DNA of 64,000 nt from Microscilla marina ATCC 23134 (GCF_000169175.1 NZ_AAWS01000035.1:1-64000); one strand, 5' to 3'; positions 27,359-36,078 are shown, counted from the stretch's first letter. Program-made: numbers and translations. The notes: a model not told the origin generated them from the sequence alone.

Positions 27359-27484
27359 AAATTAGGATTGTACGAAGTTTTTAAAATCCTTGATATACAG
27401 GTATTTACATATAAATCAAGGTGTTAATTGTAGGGGCAACCCTTGTGGTCGCCCTAGCAAAGAGTAAACATGAGCGTATACGCC
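27359..27484. repeat. intergenic repeat, copy B
   Basis: About 126 bases that match copy A at 22999-23148. It lies immediately upstream of the AT-rich ATPase gene at 27602. Internal inverted words CCTTGAT and ATCAAGG flank a variable middle. Copy B lacks about 30 bases of copy A before GGTCGCCCTAGC. Confidence 0.7.
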
Positions 27485-27601
27485 ACCTTTTAAAAGTGAA
27501 AATAACCTTGTTTTTGTTCACTTTAACCTTGCAAAATGCTTATTATCAGATGATTACAAGACTTCATACACTCCTATATATAAATCCTTAATTCAAAGAC
27601 T

Positions 27602-29080
27602 ATGATTTCACAACAAATCCTTCATGAAATTAAGTATAAACAATTAAAAAATCTCTCAAATTTTACATTAAACTTAGAACCACATCCTATAACAGGTATA
27701 TTTGGCCCTAATGGTAGTGGAAAATCTACTATTATATATTCTATTTTATGTGTATATCAACCAACAAAAGAAAATCCTCACAGAATAGATTATAACCCTC
27801 GCAAATTATTTACTCCTACAACTCATACAAATTATAATGGTAGTAGTTTTGATATAATACATTCATATAGGCAAGGTAAAATAGAACGTAAACATGTAAA
27901 ACGTGAATATACCAAAAATAAACGCTGGAAACCAAGATACACAGATAGACCTGAAAGAGATGTTTACTTTATAGGGCTTGATACCTGCGTACCAGAAATA
28001 GAAAAAGAAAAATCGGAAACATTGATAACGTTTACAACAAAGGAGTTAAATGATAAGTCATCACAGAATATAAAACAGAAGGCAGAGTTTATTTTAAACC
28101 GAAGTTACCAAAAATATAATTCACACGACTTCAAAAAAAAAGTATTCAAAGGAGTTTGTTATGATAATATATCTTACTCATCACTAGCAATGGGAGCTGG
28201 AGAACAAAGAGTTTTTAAAATTTTAGAAGTTCTATTTAAAGCTGATAAATATTCCTTGATTGTAATAGATGAAGTTGGATTAACACTACACACAGATGCA
28301 TTAAATAGACTACTTGAAGTATTGTTAGAACAGGCTAAAAAACAAAACATACAAATAGTTTTCACAAGCCATAGAGAAGAGGTAGCAAAAATGGATAAGA
28401 TCAATATTAGACATATCCATCAAACACAAGGAGGTACAATATGTTTTGATAATTCAAAACCAGATTGTATGGCTAGGCTCACAGGAAAACAAGAACGAAT
28501 TTTAGAAATATTTGTTGAAGATTCTCTATCAGAAGCTATTGTACGTAAAGTAGTGGAAAATCTAAATGTCAGAAGGCATTGTTCAATTAAGATATATGGG
28601 GCTATTCAGAATAGCTTTCCATTAGCAACAGGTTTATATCTTAAAGGAGATAATTTAGATAACACCTTAATTCTACTTGATGGAGACAAGTATCAAACTG
28701 AAGACGAAAAAACTAAGCAAATGAAAAAGCATTTTACTGGAAGTGAGCAAGATGCAGATGAAAAAAGAACGAACGCATTAAAATGCATTAGACAATACTG
28801 TATTCCAGACGGATTCTCACCTGAACAATTTGTACATAACAAATTGAAAGAGATAAGTGATGACGATGATGAAATAGTCAAGGCTGCGAGGCAAATAAAT
28901 GCAGTACGTGATAAGCATGATTTTGTTGACCAAATTATAACTCAATTGGGATATGAAGACTATCAAGTAGGATTAAATAAAGTCGCCGATAAACTTTTTG
29001 AATCACCCTGCTGGAGTGACTATGTTAAAGAAATTAGTGATTGGCTTGGACAAAGAGCTCAAGCCTTGGGCTTAGTATAA
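27602..29080 (+). CDS. OLD-like ATPase/TOPRIM nuclease (AAA + TOPRIM)
   Basis: The 492-residue protein has an SMC/OLD-type ATPase: Walker A GPNGSGKS (35-42), a signature-like AMGAGEQR (196-203), Walker B SLIVIDE (218-224) and H-loop FTSHRE (254-259). The C-terminal part looks like a TOPRIM domain: VEDSLSE with Glu 306, and LLDGDKY with Asp 360 and Asp 362. This is the plan of OLD-family nucleases such as the GajA subunit of the Gabija anti-phage system. A UvrD-like GajB is absent here, so it is either a single-gene OLD-type system or another use. The gene is strongly AT-rich compared with flanking genes, with repeat B on its left, which suggests horizontal acquisition. The HTH gene at 29213 is next to it. 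Confidence 0.7.
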   Translation: MISQQILHEIKYKQLKNLSNFTLNLEPHPITGIFGPNGSGKSTIIYSILCVYQPTKENPHRIDYNPRKLFTPTTHTNYNGSSFDIIHSYRQGKIERKHVKREYTKNKRWKPRYTDRPERDVYFIGLDTCVPEIEKEKSETLITFTTKELNDKSSQNIKQKAEFILNRSYQKYNSHDFKKKVFKGVCYDNISYSSLAMGAGEQRVFKILEVLFKADKYSLIVIDEVGLTLHTDALNRLLEVLLEQAKKQNIQIVFTSHREEVAKMDKINIRHIHQTQGGTICFDNSKPDCMARLTGKQERILEIFVEDSLSEAIVRKVVENLNVRRHCSIKIYGAIQNSFPLATGLYLKGDNLDNTLILLDGDKYQTEDEKTKQMKKHFTGSEQDADEKRTNALKCIRQYCIPDGFSPEQFVHNKLKEISDDDDEIVKAARQINAVRDKHDFVDQIITQLGYEDYQVGLNKVADKLFESPCWSDYVKEISDWLGQRAQALGLV

Positions 29081-29177
29081 ATAGGCTATATCACATAGAA
29101 GTTTACATTGTATAAAATATACCTTGAATCTGCGTGATCTTGGATAATTCTATAAAGCATCATCCTTATATAAACAA

Positions 29178-29185
29178 TAACTTTG
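29178..29185 (+). promoter_or_regulatory. candidate -7 box of the HTH gene
   Basis: TAACTTTG matches TAnnTTTG exactly and lies 27 bases before the ATG at 29213. No TTG at the right -33 distance is visible, so the call is weak. Confidence 0.35.
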
Positions 29186-29212
29186 ATTTCTATGGAGACT
29201 TAAACTTTGAAG

Positions 29213-29662
29213 ATGATGAAGAAACAAGCTAAAATACATAAAAGTGAGTTGATTGATGATTTATTAGATTCAGTCTCTCCTGAAGAAGAAACAAAGATTA
29301 CAAGAAAAATGCAGTTGGCTACCAAGCTAGATGAGGGGTTAAAAGCCAAAGGTTGGAAGAAAAAAGACTTAATGAAAGCAATGGGACAGTCTAACGCCTC
29401 TATGGTTACGCGTTGGTTGAGCGGAACCCACAATTTTACGGTAGATACCTTGATTGACTTAGAAAGGGTACTTGATGTTCAACTCTTAGACATCGAGCCA
29501 CCAGTTCCTTCGGTATCTTTTAAATTGACTCCTGAAATTGCTCATAACTTGCCGCCAGAGATGATCAATGAACTTGTGAATGTTATGCAAAATATGATGC
29601 AAACTTTGACTAGAAAATACAAAATTCAAGTGAACGATAAGCCAGAAGCAAAAGCGAGTTAA
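29213..29662 (+). CDS. XRE-family helix-turn-helix protein
   Basis: Start chosen at ATG 29213; a TTG two codons upstream (29207) is in frame. About 149 residues. The HTH is at about 40-95: LDEGLKAKGWKKKDLMKAMG, SNASMVTRWLSGTHNFT and DTLIDLERVLDVQLL, with the classic xre spacing and a MVTRW recognition helix. The rest is a Met/Asn-rich tail. Such short proteins are often antitoxins (HigA type) or regulators of adjacent genes. No toxin-like ORF is next to it. It may regulate the OLD-like gene 130 bases upstream or the AAA gene downstream. Confidence 0.8.
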   Translation: MMKKQAKIHKSELIDDLLDSVSPEEETKITRKMQLATKLDEGLKAKGWKKKDLMKAMGQSNASMVTRWLSGTHNFTVDTLIDLERVLDVQLLDIEPPVPSVSFKLTPEIAHNLPPEMINELVNVMQNMMQTLTRKYKIQVNDKPEAKAS

Positions 29663-29684
29663 AATTATTATAATCATTAAAAAA

Positions 29685-29718
29685 TAAGCCCAATTCATTT
29701 TGCCATGAACTGGGCTTA
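29685..29718. terminator. hairpin overlapping the start of the AAA gene
   Basis: TAAGCCCAATTCAT (29685-29698) and ATGAACTGGGCTTA (29705-29718) form a 14-bp stem with one mismatch and a 6-base loop. It lies after the HTH gene and its right arm begins with the ATG at 29705. It may terminate the HTH transcript or hide the start codon; on the plus strand no U-run follows, so the second is possible. The A-run on the left would suit a terminator on the minus strand. Confidence 0.5.
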
Positions 29719-30826
29719 TGTATTTGACAAAAAATTAATTGAAAAAATGCCTACATTAATAGACGCCTACGATTCGTACAAAGATTTTAACAAACACGCT
29801 TATTTTACCGTGTGTTTCGATACGCTGCCTTCGGTGCTTGCGTTAAGGTTACCCATGAAAGAAACCAAAGAACACATGGATCAAGTGCTTCGGTTGATTG
29901 ATACTGACAGGTTTGACCTTGAGGTAATTTATAAAAACTGGAATACCGAAGATGCCAAGAATGCCGACTTCTCTAAAGATTTTATTTATCAACAGATGTT
30001 CAAAAGCAAGCAAGAAAAACTGCTGGTATCAGTTGATTTAGACGGTGACCGCCTGGCAGTAGACTTTTTGTATGAGGCTGCCAATCGCCACGTAGAAGAG
30101 TGGATCACTGCCACCAATCACGCCATTAGAACCACCTTTGGCGAAGAGCGAGGACCTGTATTCAAGGTATTGTCAAAAGATGGCAATTCTTTCTTTACCG
30201 AAGATGTAAAAACCAAAGACTTTGACCTCAACATTGGCGAACTCTACAACGACGATTTTCAAGAGGTACACGAAACCATCATGGAGTCCTTGACCGCCGA
30301 TCGAGCTGGGTTGATATTGCTCCATGGCGACCCTGGCACAGGCAAAACCTCTTACATTAAAGGCTTGATTACCAAGCATCCGGGACAAGCGTTTATTTTT
30401 ATCCAAAACGAGTTTGTCAATGAATTGCTCCGTCCCGATTTTGTGTCGTTTTTGCTCAACCACAAAAACGCAGTGCTCATCATCGAAGATGCCGAAAAAG
30501 TGATCATTACCCGTGAGCAATCCAACGCCAATTCGGTAGTATCTACCATTTTGCAACTCACCGATGGGCTTTTTAGCGATTACCTCAACATCAAAATTAT
30601 CTGTACTTTCAACACCAGCATTGAGAAAATAGACAAGGCATTGTTGCGCAAGGGACGAATGATTGCCTATTACGATTTTAAACCCTTGAAGGGCGAAAAA
30701 GCTGCGGTGTTGATGGGCAACCTGGGGGCAGATGCAAAGGCCAAAGAAATGACGCTTGCCGAGATATTCAGCCACGAAGAACGAGGTTATGGCGATGCGA
30801 ATAAGAAGAAAAAGATTGGGTTTTAG
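29705..30826 (+). CDS. AAA ATPase, Bcs1/spastin-like
   Basis: The frame starts at ATG 29705, which falls in the hairpin arm; ATG 29747 (MPTLIDAYDSY) is an alternative start. Up to 373 residues. The C-terminal half is one AAA domain: GDPGTGKT (208-215, Walker A), VLIIED (257-262, Walker B, with E-D in place of D-E) and FNTSIEKIDKALLRKGRM (sensor/second region of homology). The N-terminal 190 residues (for example YKDFNKHAYFTVCF) are not recognised. It resembles stand-alone AAA proteins of the Bcs1 class seen near conflict loci. Base composition is like that of the chromosome, unlike the OLD-like gene. The gene is followed by a lipoprotein gene on the same strand. Confidence 0.75.
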   Translation: MNWAYVFDKKLIEKMPTLIDAYDSYKDFNKHAYFTVCFDTLPSVLALRLPMKETKEHMDQVLRLIDTDRFDLEVIYKNWNTEDAKNADFSKDFIYQQMFKSKQEKLLVSVDLDGDRLAVDFLYEAANRHVEEWITATNHAIRTTFGEERGPVFKVLSKDGNSFFTEDVKTKDFDLNIGELYNDDFQEVHETIMESLTADRAGLILLHGDPGTGKTSYIKGLITKHPGQAFIFIQNEFVNELLRPDFVSFLLNHKNAVLIIEDAEKVIITREQSNANSVVSTILQLTDGLFSDYLNIKIICTFNTSIEKIDKALLRKGRMIAYYDFKPLKGEKAAVLMGNLGADAKAKEMTLAEIFSHEERGYGDANKKKKIGF

Positions 30827-30913
30827 GCAGTGTTTTGCCTAGTGAAATACAACCCATTGCCCAGTAAATCAGTTGAACGATCAGAACAATACTCCTGTGA
30901 AACAGTATTTAAA

Positions 30914-31426
30914 ATGACTACTACAATGAAAAAGTTATCGATCATGCCCACTATTTTGTTGACAATGCTATGCTGGGTAAGTTGTAAGAAAAAAGAAACC
31001 GCTGCCCCCACTACTACCAACTGGACTATTAGTGCGTCTGATTTGGCAGAAGCCAACCAAGCCAACGGAGATATTACCAAACAAAACGACGGACCATTGG
31101 TGAAGTATCAAGTATCTACCGCCTACATTCAACCCTTAAGTGGTAATACCCACGTTTTTAAGCTCTACTTTACTTCGCAGGATTCGCTCACTTGTTATGT
31201 AGAAAAACTTACCCAAGATTTTAATTATCATTCAGACGCTGCCAGCGGGCAAAACAAACTGGCGATGGTGGTGTTTAACCAAGACACCCTACAGCTAAAG
31301 TCCAGCGCTATTTCTATTCAACCTCGAACAGACCAAAACAAGTTTCATACAGTGTCTAACCTACACAGCCAAAGTAAAGGAGACTACAACGGCACTGTAA
31401 ACGAGGTACCTTTGATTGGGCAATAA
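30914..31426 (+). CDS. lipoprotein of unknown function
   Basis: The frame opens at 30830, but the lipoprotein signal starts at ATG 30914 (or 30926): MKKLSIMPTILLTMLCWVSC with the Cys followed by KKKE. About 170 residues. The mature part is Thr/Ser rich with beta-strand-like stretches such as YQVSTAYIQPLSGNTHVFKLYF and LQLKSSAISIQP. No family is recognised. The CKKKE start resembles signals of surface-exposed Bacteroidota lipoproteins. It follows the AAA gene by 88 bases. Confidence 0.65.
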   Translation: MTTTMKKLSIMPTILLTMLCWVSCKKKETAAPTTTNWTISASDLAEANQANGDITKQNDGPLVKYQVSTAYIQPLSGNTHVFKLYFTSQDSLTCYVEKLTQDFNYHSDAASGQNKLAMVVFNQDTLQLKSSAISIQPRTDQNKFHTVSNLHSQSKGDYNGTVNEVPLIGQ

Positions 31427-31522
31427 TGAAAAGTGAAGATACAAATCGCCAAGCTTGAATAAGTTCTTGGCTTGAAAAAAGTGGATGGTGTATTAGTGGG
31501 AGAGATGAAAATGAAAAATAAA

Positions 31523-31560
31523 AATAATGCTGGAGTTTGTGTAGAACTACCAGCATTATT
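31523..31560. terminator. hairpin terminator of DUF4157 gene
   Basis: AATAATGCTGG (31523-31533) pairs with CCAGCATTATT (31550-31560). On the minus strand the stem is followed by a U-rich tract (TTTTATTTTTC complement of the bases just left of 31523), so it serves the DUF4157 gene that stops at 31577. Confidence 0.75.
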
Positions 31561-31576
31561 AAAATAGTTTTTTGTT

Positions 31577-33001
31577 TTAGGTGAATTTTATCATACTTTC
31601 AAGAGTTAGTTTATTTTGTTGACATATTTGATCAAAGTAGTTGGCTTCATACACTCCCTCACCTGCAAATGCAGTACGAACAGCTTCTTTTACATCTGCT
31701 ACGTCTACTGGTGTCCAAGTTAACTCAAACAAATCGTAAGCCTCCTTGTTAATTAATTCTTTATAATATTCTTCTTTGTCATAGTAATACAAATCGCCAT
31801 TTGCCAATATTTTTGGTCCTCCTCTTCCTATGTCTTTAAAAGTAGCATTATTACCCAGCGAATCTTCCAGGTATTGGATAAAATCATCTTTATTACTTTC
31901 AATGCTTGCCGCTCTGAGTTTTAGGTTTTTATATGCCTCTACATCACCATCAAAGTGTTCTGGCATTACTATAGAGTCTATCAACTGCTGGCTTGTTTCC
32001 ATATGAGGTCCCCAACAAGAACCAATGCCTACCGCCTTTACATTGTTTACTGTACTCTCGTGTTGTTCTACCAATACGGCTAGTTTTGCCACTGCTCCAC
32101 CCCCAGGCACCCGATTCTCGAGGGCGTCATGAGCCGCTATTTTTGAACCATCCTGCATAATACAGGTAATTGCCATACAACTACTCATGCCTACAAAGTC
32201 AACTTCCTGATCGGCAGTAGCTTGTACAAACTCGCCTTCTACACAGCGTAGCGTGGTAACATCTGCTCCCGTAGTATCTACCCTGGCTTGCAACAGGGCA
32301 AGGTCTGTGTCACTTACTGTAAGGTTGGGGTGAGCTTCGCCATTGATTGCTTTTTCTCGTACCTGTGTAAGGTAAGTATGGGCTTGCCCATAACTCAAAT
32401 CGCTGATGTTTATATTACTATCATCATCTTTTAGGCGTTGGATAGGAGCTGGTGAGCTCGAAGGAGTATTACTTTGACTGTTTTGGTTGCTAAAGCTTGT
32501 GTCAGTTTTGCGCTGCAAAGGTGCATCCGCAATCTTATCCGCAGCCTTTTCGTCAGTAGTATTGATTGGTTGTCCGTTTACAAAAGCATCAGCTTTGGGT
32601 GGAGTTCCACGTTTTTCGTTGGTAATAAAATGGCCTACCTCGTGTTTGATGTTGTGCTCAGAGTCTTTTCCGGGAGCAAAATCAATTTTATTGCCTTGAA
32701 TGGTCGCTTCGGCATTTACTGTTCCAGGAAACGAAGAGTTATGATTGATGTTCAAAGAAGAAGTATCTACACCATATTGTTCGCCCATGGTATTGGCTAT
32801 ACCTCTTGACTTTGGCTTTCGCTGTATTGGTTGTTGTTGTGTGCTAACAGGGTCTTGTTTTGAGTTAACCGGGCGTTGCTTTGCCTGAATGGTTGGTTGA
32901 CTACCCTGTTTGCTTTGGATAGTTTTATTGCCTTGATTCTGTTGTTTTTGTTGAACAACATCCGTGTTTTGATGATCCTGGTCTTGGGTTTTCTTATGCA
33001 T
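31577..33001 (-). CDS. DUF4157 protein with CheD/CNF-like deamidase-type C-terminus
   Basis: I start at ATG 33001; the longer frame uses TTG at 33055. 474 residues. Residues 5-65 are Gln/Lys-rich disordered sequence. A DUF4157 domain covers about 65-170 with GVDTSSLNINHN, ATIQGNKIDFAPG and the metal site HEVGH (120-124). The C-terminal part contains VGMSSCMAITCI (Cys 275) and SKIAAHDAL (His 291), with Cys and His 16 apart, and a further GIGSCWGP segment. This is the pattern of CheD-like glutamine deamidases (GLGSCVAV...GGMAHxxLP), whose relatives include CNF-type toxins. DUF4157 proteins are commonly cargo of contractile injection systems; no such machine is in the window. The deamidase reading is my inference. 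Confidence 0.7.
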   Translation of the reverse strand: MHKKTQDQDHQNTDVVQQKQQNQGNKTIQSKQGSQPTIQAKQRPVNSKQDPVSTQQQPIQRKPKSRGIANTMGEQYGVDTSSLNINHNSSFPGTVNAEATIQGNKIDFAPGKDSEHNIKHEVGHFITNEKRGTPPKADAFVNGQPINTTDEKAADKIADAPLQRKTDTSFSNQNSQSNTPSSSPAPIQRLKDDDSNINISDLSYGQAHTYLTQVREKAINGEAHPNLTVSDTDLALLQARVDTTGADVTTLRCVEGEFVQATADQEVDFVGMSSCMAITCIMQDGSKIAAHDALENRVPGGGAVAKLAVLVEQHESTVNNVKAVGIGSCWGPHMETSQQLIDSIVMPEHFDGDVEAYKNLKLRAASIESNKDDFIQYLEDSLGNNATFKDIGRGGPKILANGDLYYYDKEEYYKELINKEAYDLFELTWTPVDVADVKEAVRTAFAGEGVYEANYFDQICQQNKLTLESMIKFT

Positions 33002-33195
33002 AAAATTATGATTTAATGACTGTTTATGGCAAGCCACATAAATGAAGCCTTTCAACTAAATTTTGCTTTACCGCTTAACCAATGGTTGCTTATGCTTATT
33101 TTATATAAATATAACGTTTTAATTTACAGGAAAACAAAATGCGCAGGAAGTTTTGCTGAATGATGATAGTTGTTATTGTGCGTTTGTTGTATTGT

Positions 33196-35286
33196 TTACT
33201 TCAAAATCACATTCCCCAACCGCTCCGCAATTTCTTTTTCCAGACTTTTAAGCTCCATGTGTAGCATCATCACCGCCTCTTGAGCTTCTATAGTTTGGGC
33301 GTCATTCATTTTCAGGCTGTTTTCGGTCAGCATTTTGCGCACGTGACGCAGTTTTAGCCGCAAAATTGCCTTGACCACCATACTATCCAGGATATCTTCG
33401 TCTTTGGGCACAAAAATACCGTGGCGTTCCACCCAGTTTTCGCTGATTTCGAACCGCTCTGAGATCAAATCAACCGCGGCTTTTTTCATCTCCTCGTTTT
33501 CGTGTTGTTGGATAAAATAATCAGCCGTAATGATGTTATCTTCTTTGAGTTTTTCGCGGAAAATCTCTAGCATTTTGGCATAAATAGGTGTTTCAAACTT
33601 CACCTCACTTATTTCGTCCAGCAAAAACGCACAAAGTTTGCCATCCTCTTTCAAGTCGTGATTGGCGTAATTGAGCAATATTCTGATATGCTCCTTTTCC
33701 TGAAAAGCAATCGGGCTTTTAAAAGGATCTTGAGGTGTGATAGGTTCGGTTGCTACATCAGTGTCATCACCTTCCCCGATAAGGGGCGGAGGAGTCATCT
33801 CTGGGTCAACCTGAATAAGCCCTTCGTCCTGGATATAAAATTCGCCATCGGGTGGGGGAGGCAGGTCAAACGGAAAATCGGCAGGAGGAGGCAATTGTTG
33901 TTGTCTTTTTTGCTCCCTTGCTTGTTTTTTTTGTTCTCTAAACTGACGGTCTTGCCTCTTTTTGGCGTCTTGCTTCAGTATTTTGTTACCCTCATCAATC
34001 AGTACCGCCTCGTCTACCTCCAGCAAGGCACTACACTCACGGTAAAAAACCGATCGTTTGATGGCATCAGGTATTTTAGTAATACTCTCTACCACCTCTC
34101 TTATCATTTCGGCACGTTTAAAAGGCTGGTCGCCGCTTGCCGCCTGTTTGGTTTCTTCCATATACAGGCGTGCCTTAAAAGTGATGAAGTCTTGGGAGTT
34201 TTGATTGATAAAATCTTTAAAAGCCGTACCCCCCACTTTTTTTACGTAGCTGTCGGGGTCGTCGCCATCCGGAAAAAGCACCACTTTTACATTCATTCCC
34301 TCTTCCAGCACCAAGTCAATTCCGCGAATAGCTGCCTTGATTCCCGCCGCATCACCATCGTACAACACTGTAATATTGGGGGTGAACCTACGGATAAGCC
34401 TTATTTGGTCAGAAGTGAGCGAAGTGCCCGAACTTGCCACCACATTTTCTATGCCTGCTTGGTGCAGCGATATTACATCGGTATAACCCTCTACCAGGTA
34501 ACAATCATCGTCACGCAATGATTTTTTGGCTTGATACAACCCATACAACACCTTGCTCTTGTGGTAAACCGGCGATTCGGGGGAGTTGAGATACTTGGCT
34601 TGTTTTTTATCATTTTTGAGAATACGCGCGCCAAAAGCAATCACTTTACCCGCCAGGTTATGAATCGGAAAAATGACCCGATCGCGGAAGCGGTCAAAGT
34701 AGCGCCCGTTCTTGTCTATGGTAAGCCCTGCCTTTACCAAAATAGGCAGGCTGTATTGGTCGGCTTGAGCTTGTTTAGTAAAAGCTTCCCAACTATCCAG
34801 GCTATAGCCCAGCTCAAAAGTTTCAATCGTTTTGACACTAAAGCCTCGTTCTTTGAAATAAGCCAAACCAATGGCTTGACCCTCAGGAGTTTGATGTAGG
34901 TTTTTTTCGTAATGCTTGCTGGCATACTCTAGGGCAATCAACAAACTTTCGCGTTCGTTTTGCCGTGCCACCTCCTCTGGGGTAGGTGGCTCATCCTCGT
35001 CAAGCTCAATGTTATACTTTTGGGCAAGGTAACGCAACGCCTCCGGATAACTCAGCTTTTCTACCTCCATCACAAACGTGATAGCATCGCCCCCCTTACC
35101 TGAGCTAAAGCACTTAAAAATGCCCTTTGCCGGAGACACCGAAAACGAAGGCGTTTTCTCGTTGGTAAAAGGAGAATGTGCCCACCAGTTGCCTCCCTTT
35201 TTTTTGAGTGAGACAAAATCGCCCACAACATCCACAATATCAACTACATCGCGAATTTGCTCGATGGTTTCTTCTGAAATACGCAT
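33196..35286 (-). CDS. dnaG: DNA primase DnaG
   Basis: The 696-residue product has the DnaG order. The N-terminal CHC2 region (about 35-65) has SPFTNEKTPSFSVSPAKG and KCFSSGKGG, in which three of the four zinc ligands (C/H of CPxH and the second C) are replaced by S, T and S; only Cys 59 remains. The catalytic TOPRIM core is intact: YLVEGYTDVISLHQAG, VLYDGDAAGIKAA and FPDGDDPDSYV. A proline/Gln linker (about 430-520) and a C-terminal DnaB-binding helical domain follow. DnaG makes RNA primers for replication in the cytoplasm. The start ATG at 35286 is clear. Zinc loss seems common in this phylum from memory; it should not abolish function. Confidence 0.96.
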   Translation of the reverse strand: MRISEETIEQIRDVVDIVDVVGDFVSLKKKGGNWWAHSPFTNEKTPSFSVSPAKGIFKCFSSGKGGDAITFVMEVEKLSYPEALRYLAQKYNIELDEDEPPTPEEVARQNERESLLIALEYASKHYEKNLHQTPEGQAIGLAYFKERGFSVKTIETFELGYSLDSWEAFTKQAQADQYSLPILVKAGLTIDKNGRYFDRFRDRVIFPIHNLAGKVIAFGARILKNDKKQAKYLNSPESPVYHKSKVLYGLYQAKKSLRDDDCYLVEGYTDVISLHQAGIENVVASSGTSLTSDQIRLIRRFTPNITVLYDGDAAGIKAAIRGIDLVLEEGMNVKVVLFPDGDDPDSYVKKVGGTAFKDFINQNSQDFITFKARLYMEETKQAASGDQPFKRAEMIREVVESITKIPDAIKRSVFYRECSALLEVDEAVLIDEGNKILKQDAKKRQDRQFREQKKQAREQKRQQQLPPPADFPFDLPPPPDGEFYIQDEGLIQVDPEMTPPPLIGEGDDTDVATEPITPQDPFKSPIAFQEKEHIRILLNYANHDLKEDGKLCAFLLDEISEVKFETPIYAKMLEIFREKLKEDNIITADYFIQQHENEEMKKAAVDLISERFEISENWVERHGIFVPKDEDILDSMVVKAILRLKLRHVRKMLTENSLKMNDAQTIEAQEAVMMLHMELKSLEKEIAERLGNVILK

Positions 35287-35352
35287 AAAAAAAGAAAATT
35301 AAAAGGCTTAATAATGAGTCCAAAAACGAAGGGATGGTACTATTTTTGAAGT
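35287..35352. other. dnaG upstream region
   Basis: This 66-base stretch should hold the dnaG promoter. No clear -7 box was found. Confidence 0.3.
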
Positions 35353-35384
35353 AAAAATGACACCGTTAATTTGGTGTCATTTTT
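35353..35384. terminator. strong terminator between secreted gene and dnaG
   Basis: AAAAATGACACC (35353-35364) pairs perfectly with GGTGTCATTTTT (35373-35384) around an 8-base loop. On the minus strand it ends transcription coming from the gene at 35617-36078, before dnaG. Confidence 0.85.
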
Positions 35385-35616
35385 GTTTACAGGCTTCTTG
35401 CACTGCATTTTTATTACAAAGAGAGGATTACGGTTAGTTCGCTCATTGTAAGTAGTTGTAAGAGCCTGTTTTCATTTCAAATATAAGAATATTATTCTTA
35501 AAAATAAAGTAGCTAAGCCCATCAGCTATCTAAAACACCACACAATCCTATTTAAGTTAACTGATTTATCTAAATTCTTTCTGCTACCCTTTTGCTGCCT
35601 GGTACTTTGTTGAACA
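35385..35616. other. gene-free region
   Basis: AT-rich sequence between the terminator and the secreted protein gene; nothing further is seen. Confidence 0.3.
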
Positions 35617-36078
35617 CTATTGCTTGGTATAAGTATAAATCTTATATTGGTTACTACTGCCTGTGGCAGCATCCATGCCTTCTACGCTTGCCTCAAACAC
35701 ATCGCCCACCTTTAGCCCTGGCATTGCTTTGTTCAATTGAGGGAATAAAGTCTGGGTAGCCCCAAGGGTGAAAACAAACTTAACTGTGATGGTGGGTTTA
35801 AGCCCTTGAAACTGAGGGAAACCAGCGCCACAGCCCAATATTTTTACCACTTTTACTTCTGCCTGACAAGCTTGCTTTTCGCAAGGAGTTTGTGGTGTTT
35901 TTACTTGGGGCACTGGGGCTATTTTGATAATTTTACCTATTATTTTGCACGTGTTAGGGGCTGGGCCAGGGGGAACTATCATATTTGTTTGAGCTATGCA
36001 TTGGTAGTGAGTAGATAAAAACAGGACAAAACTGCATAAAAAATAAAGGTAGTAACGCCTAAAGTAGTTAAAGTTCAT
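35617..36078 (-). CDS. small secreted Cys-containing protein
   Basis: The 153-residue product has a signal peptide (YYLYFLCSFVLFLSTHYQCIAQ, cleaved before TN). The mature part holds several Cys in pairs (PNTCKIIGKI, PCEKQACQAEVKV, LGCGAGFPQF) and beta-strand-like stretches such as TITVKFVFTLGATQTLFPQ and GDVFEASVEGMD. It resembles small OB-like or NosL-type exported proteins only vaguely, so I do not name a family. It is monocistronic with a strong terminator, and it should sit in the periplasm or outside. Confidence 0.6.
   Translation of the reverse strand: MNFNYFRRYYLYFLCSFVLFLSTHYQCIAQTNMIVPPGPAPNTCKIIGKIIKIAPVPQVKTPQTPCEKQACQAEVKVVKILGCGAGFPQFQGLKPTITVKFVFTLGATQTLFPQLNKAMPGLKVGDVFEASVEGMDAATGSSNQYKIYTYTKQ

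Noticed and set aside
27602-29662. Gabija system
   Set aside because: The ATPase/TOPRIM gene resembles GajA, but no UvrD-like helicase gene (GajB) is adjacent; only an HTH gene follows.
31577-33001. A contractile injection system around the DUF4157 gene
   Set aside because: No sheath, tube, baseplate or CIS-type AAA gene is seen nearby; only the candidate cargo is present.
33658-34521. 287-codon plus-strand frame opposite dnaG
   Set aside because: Antisense of dnaG, no domain.
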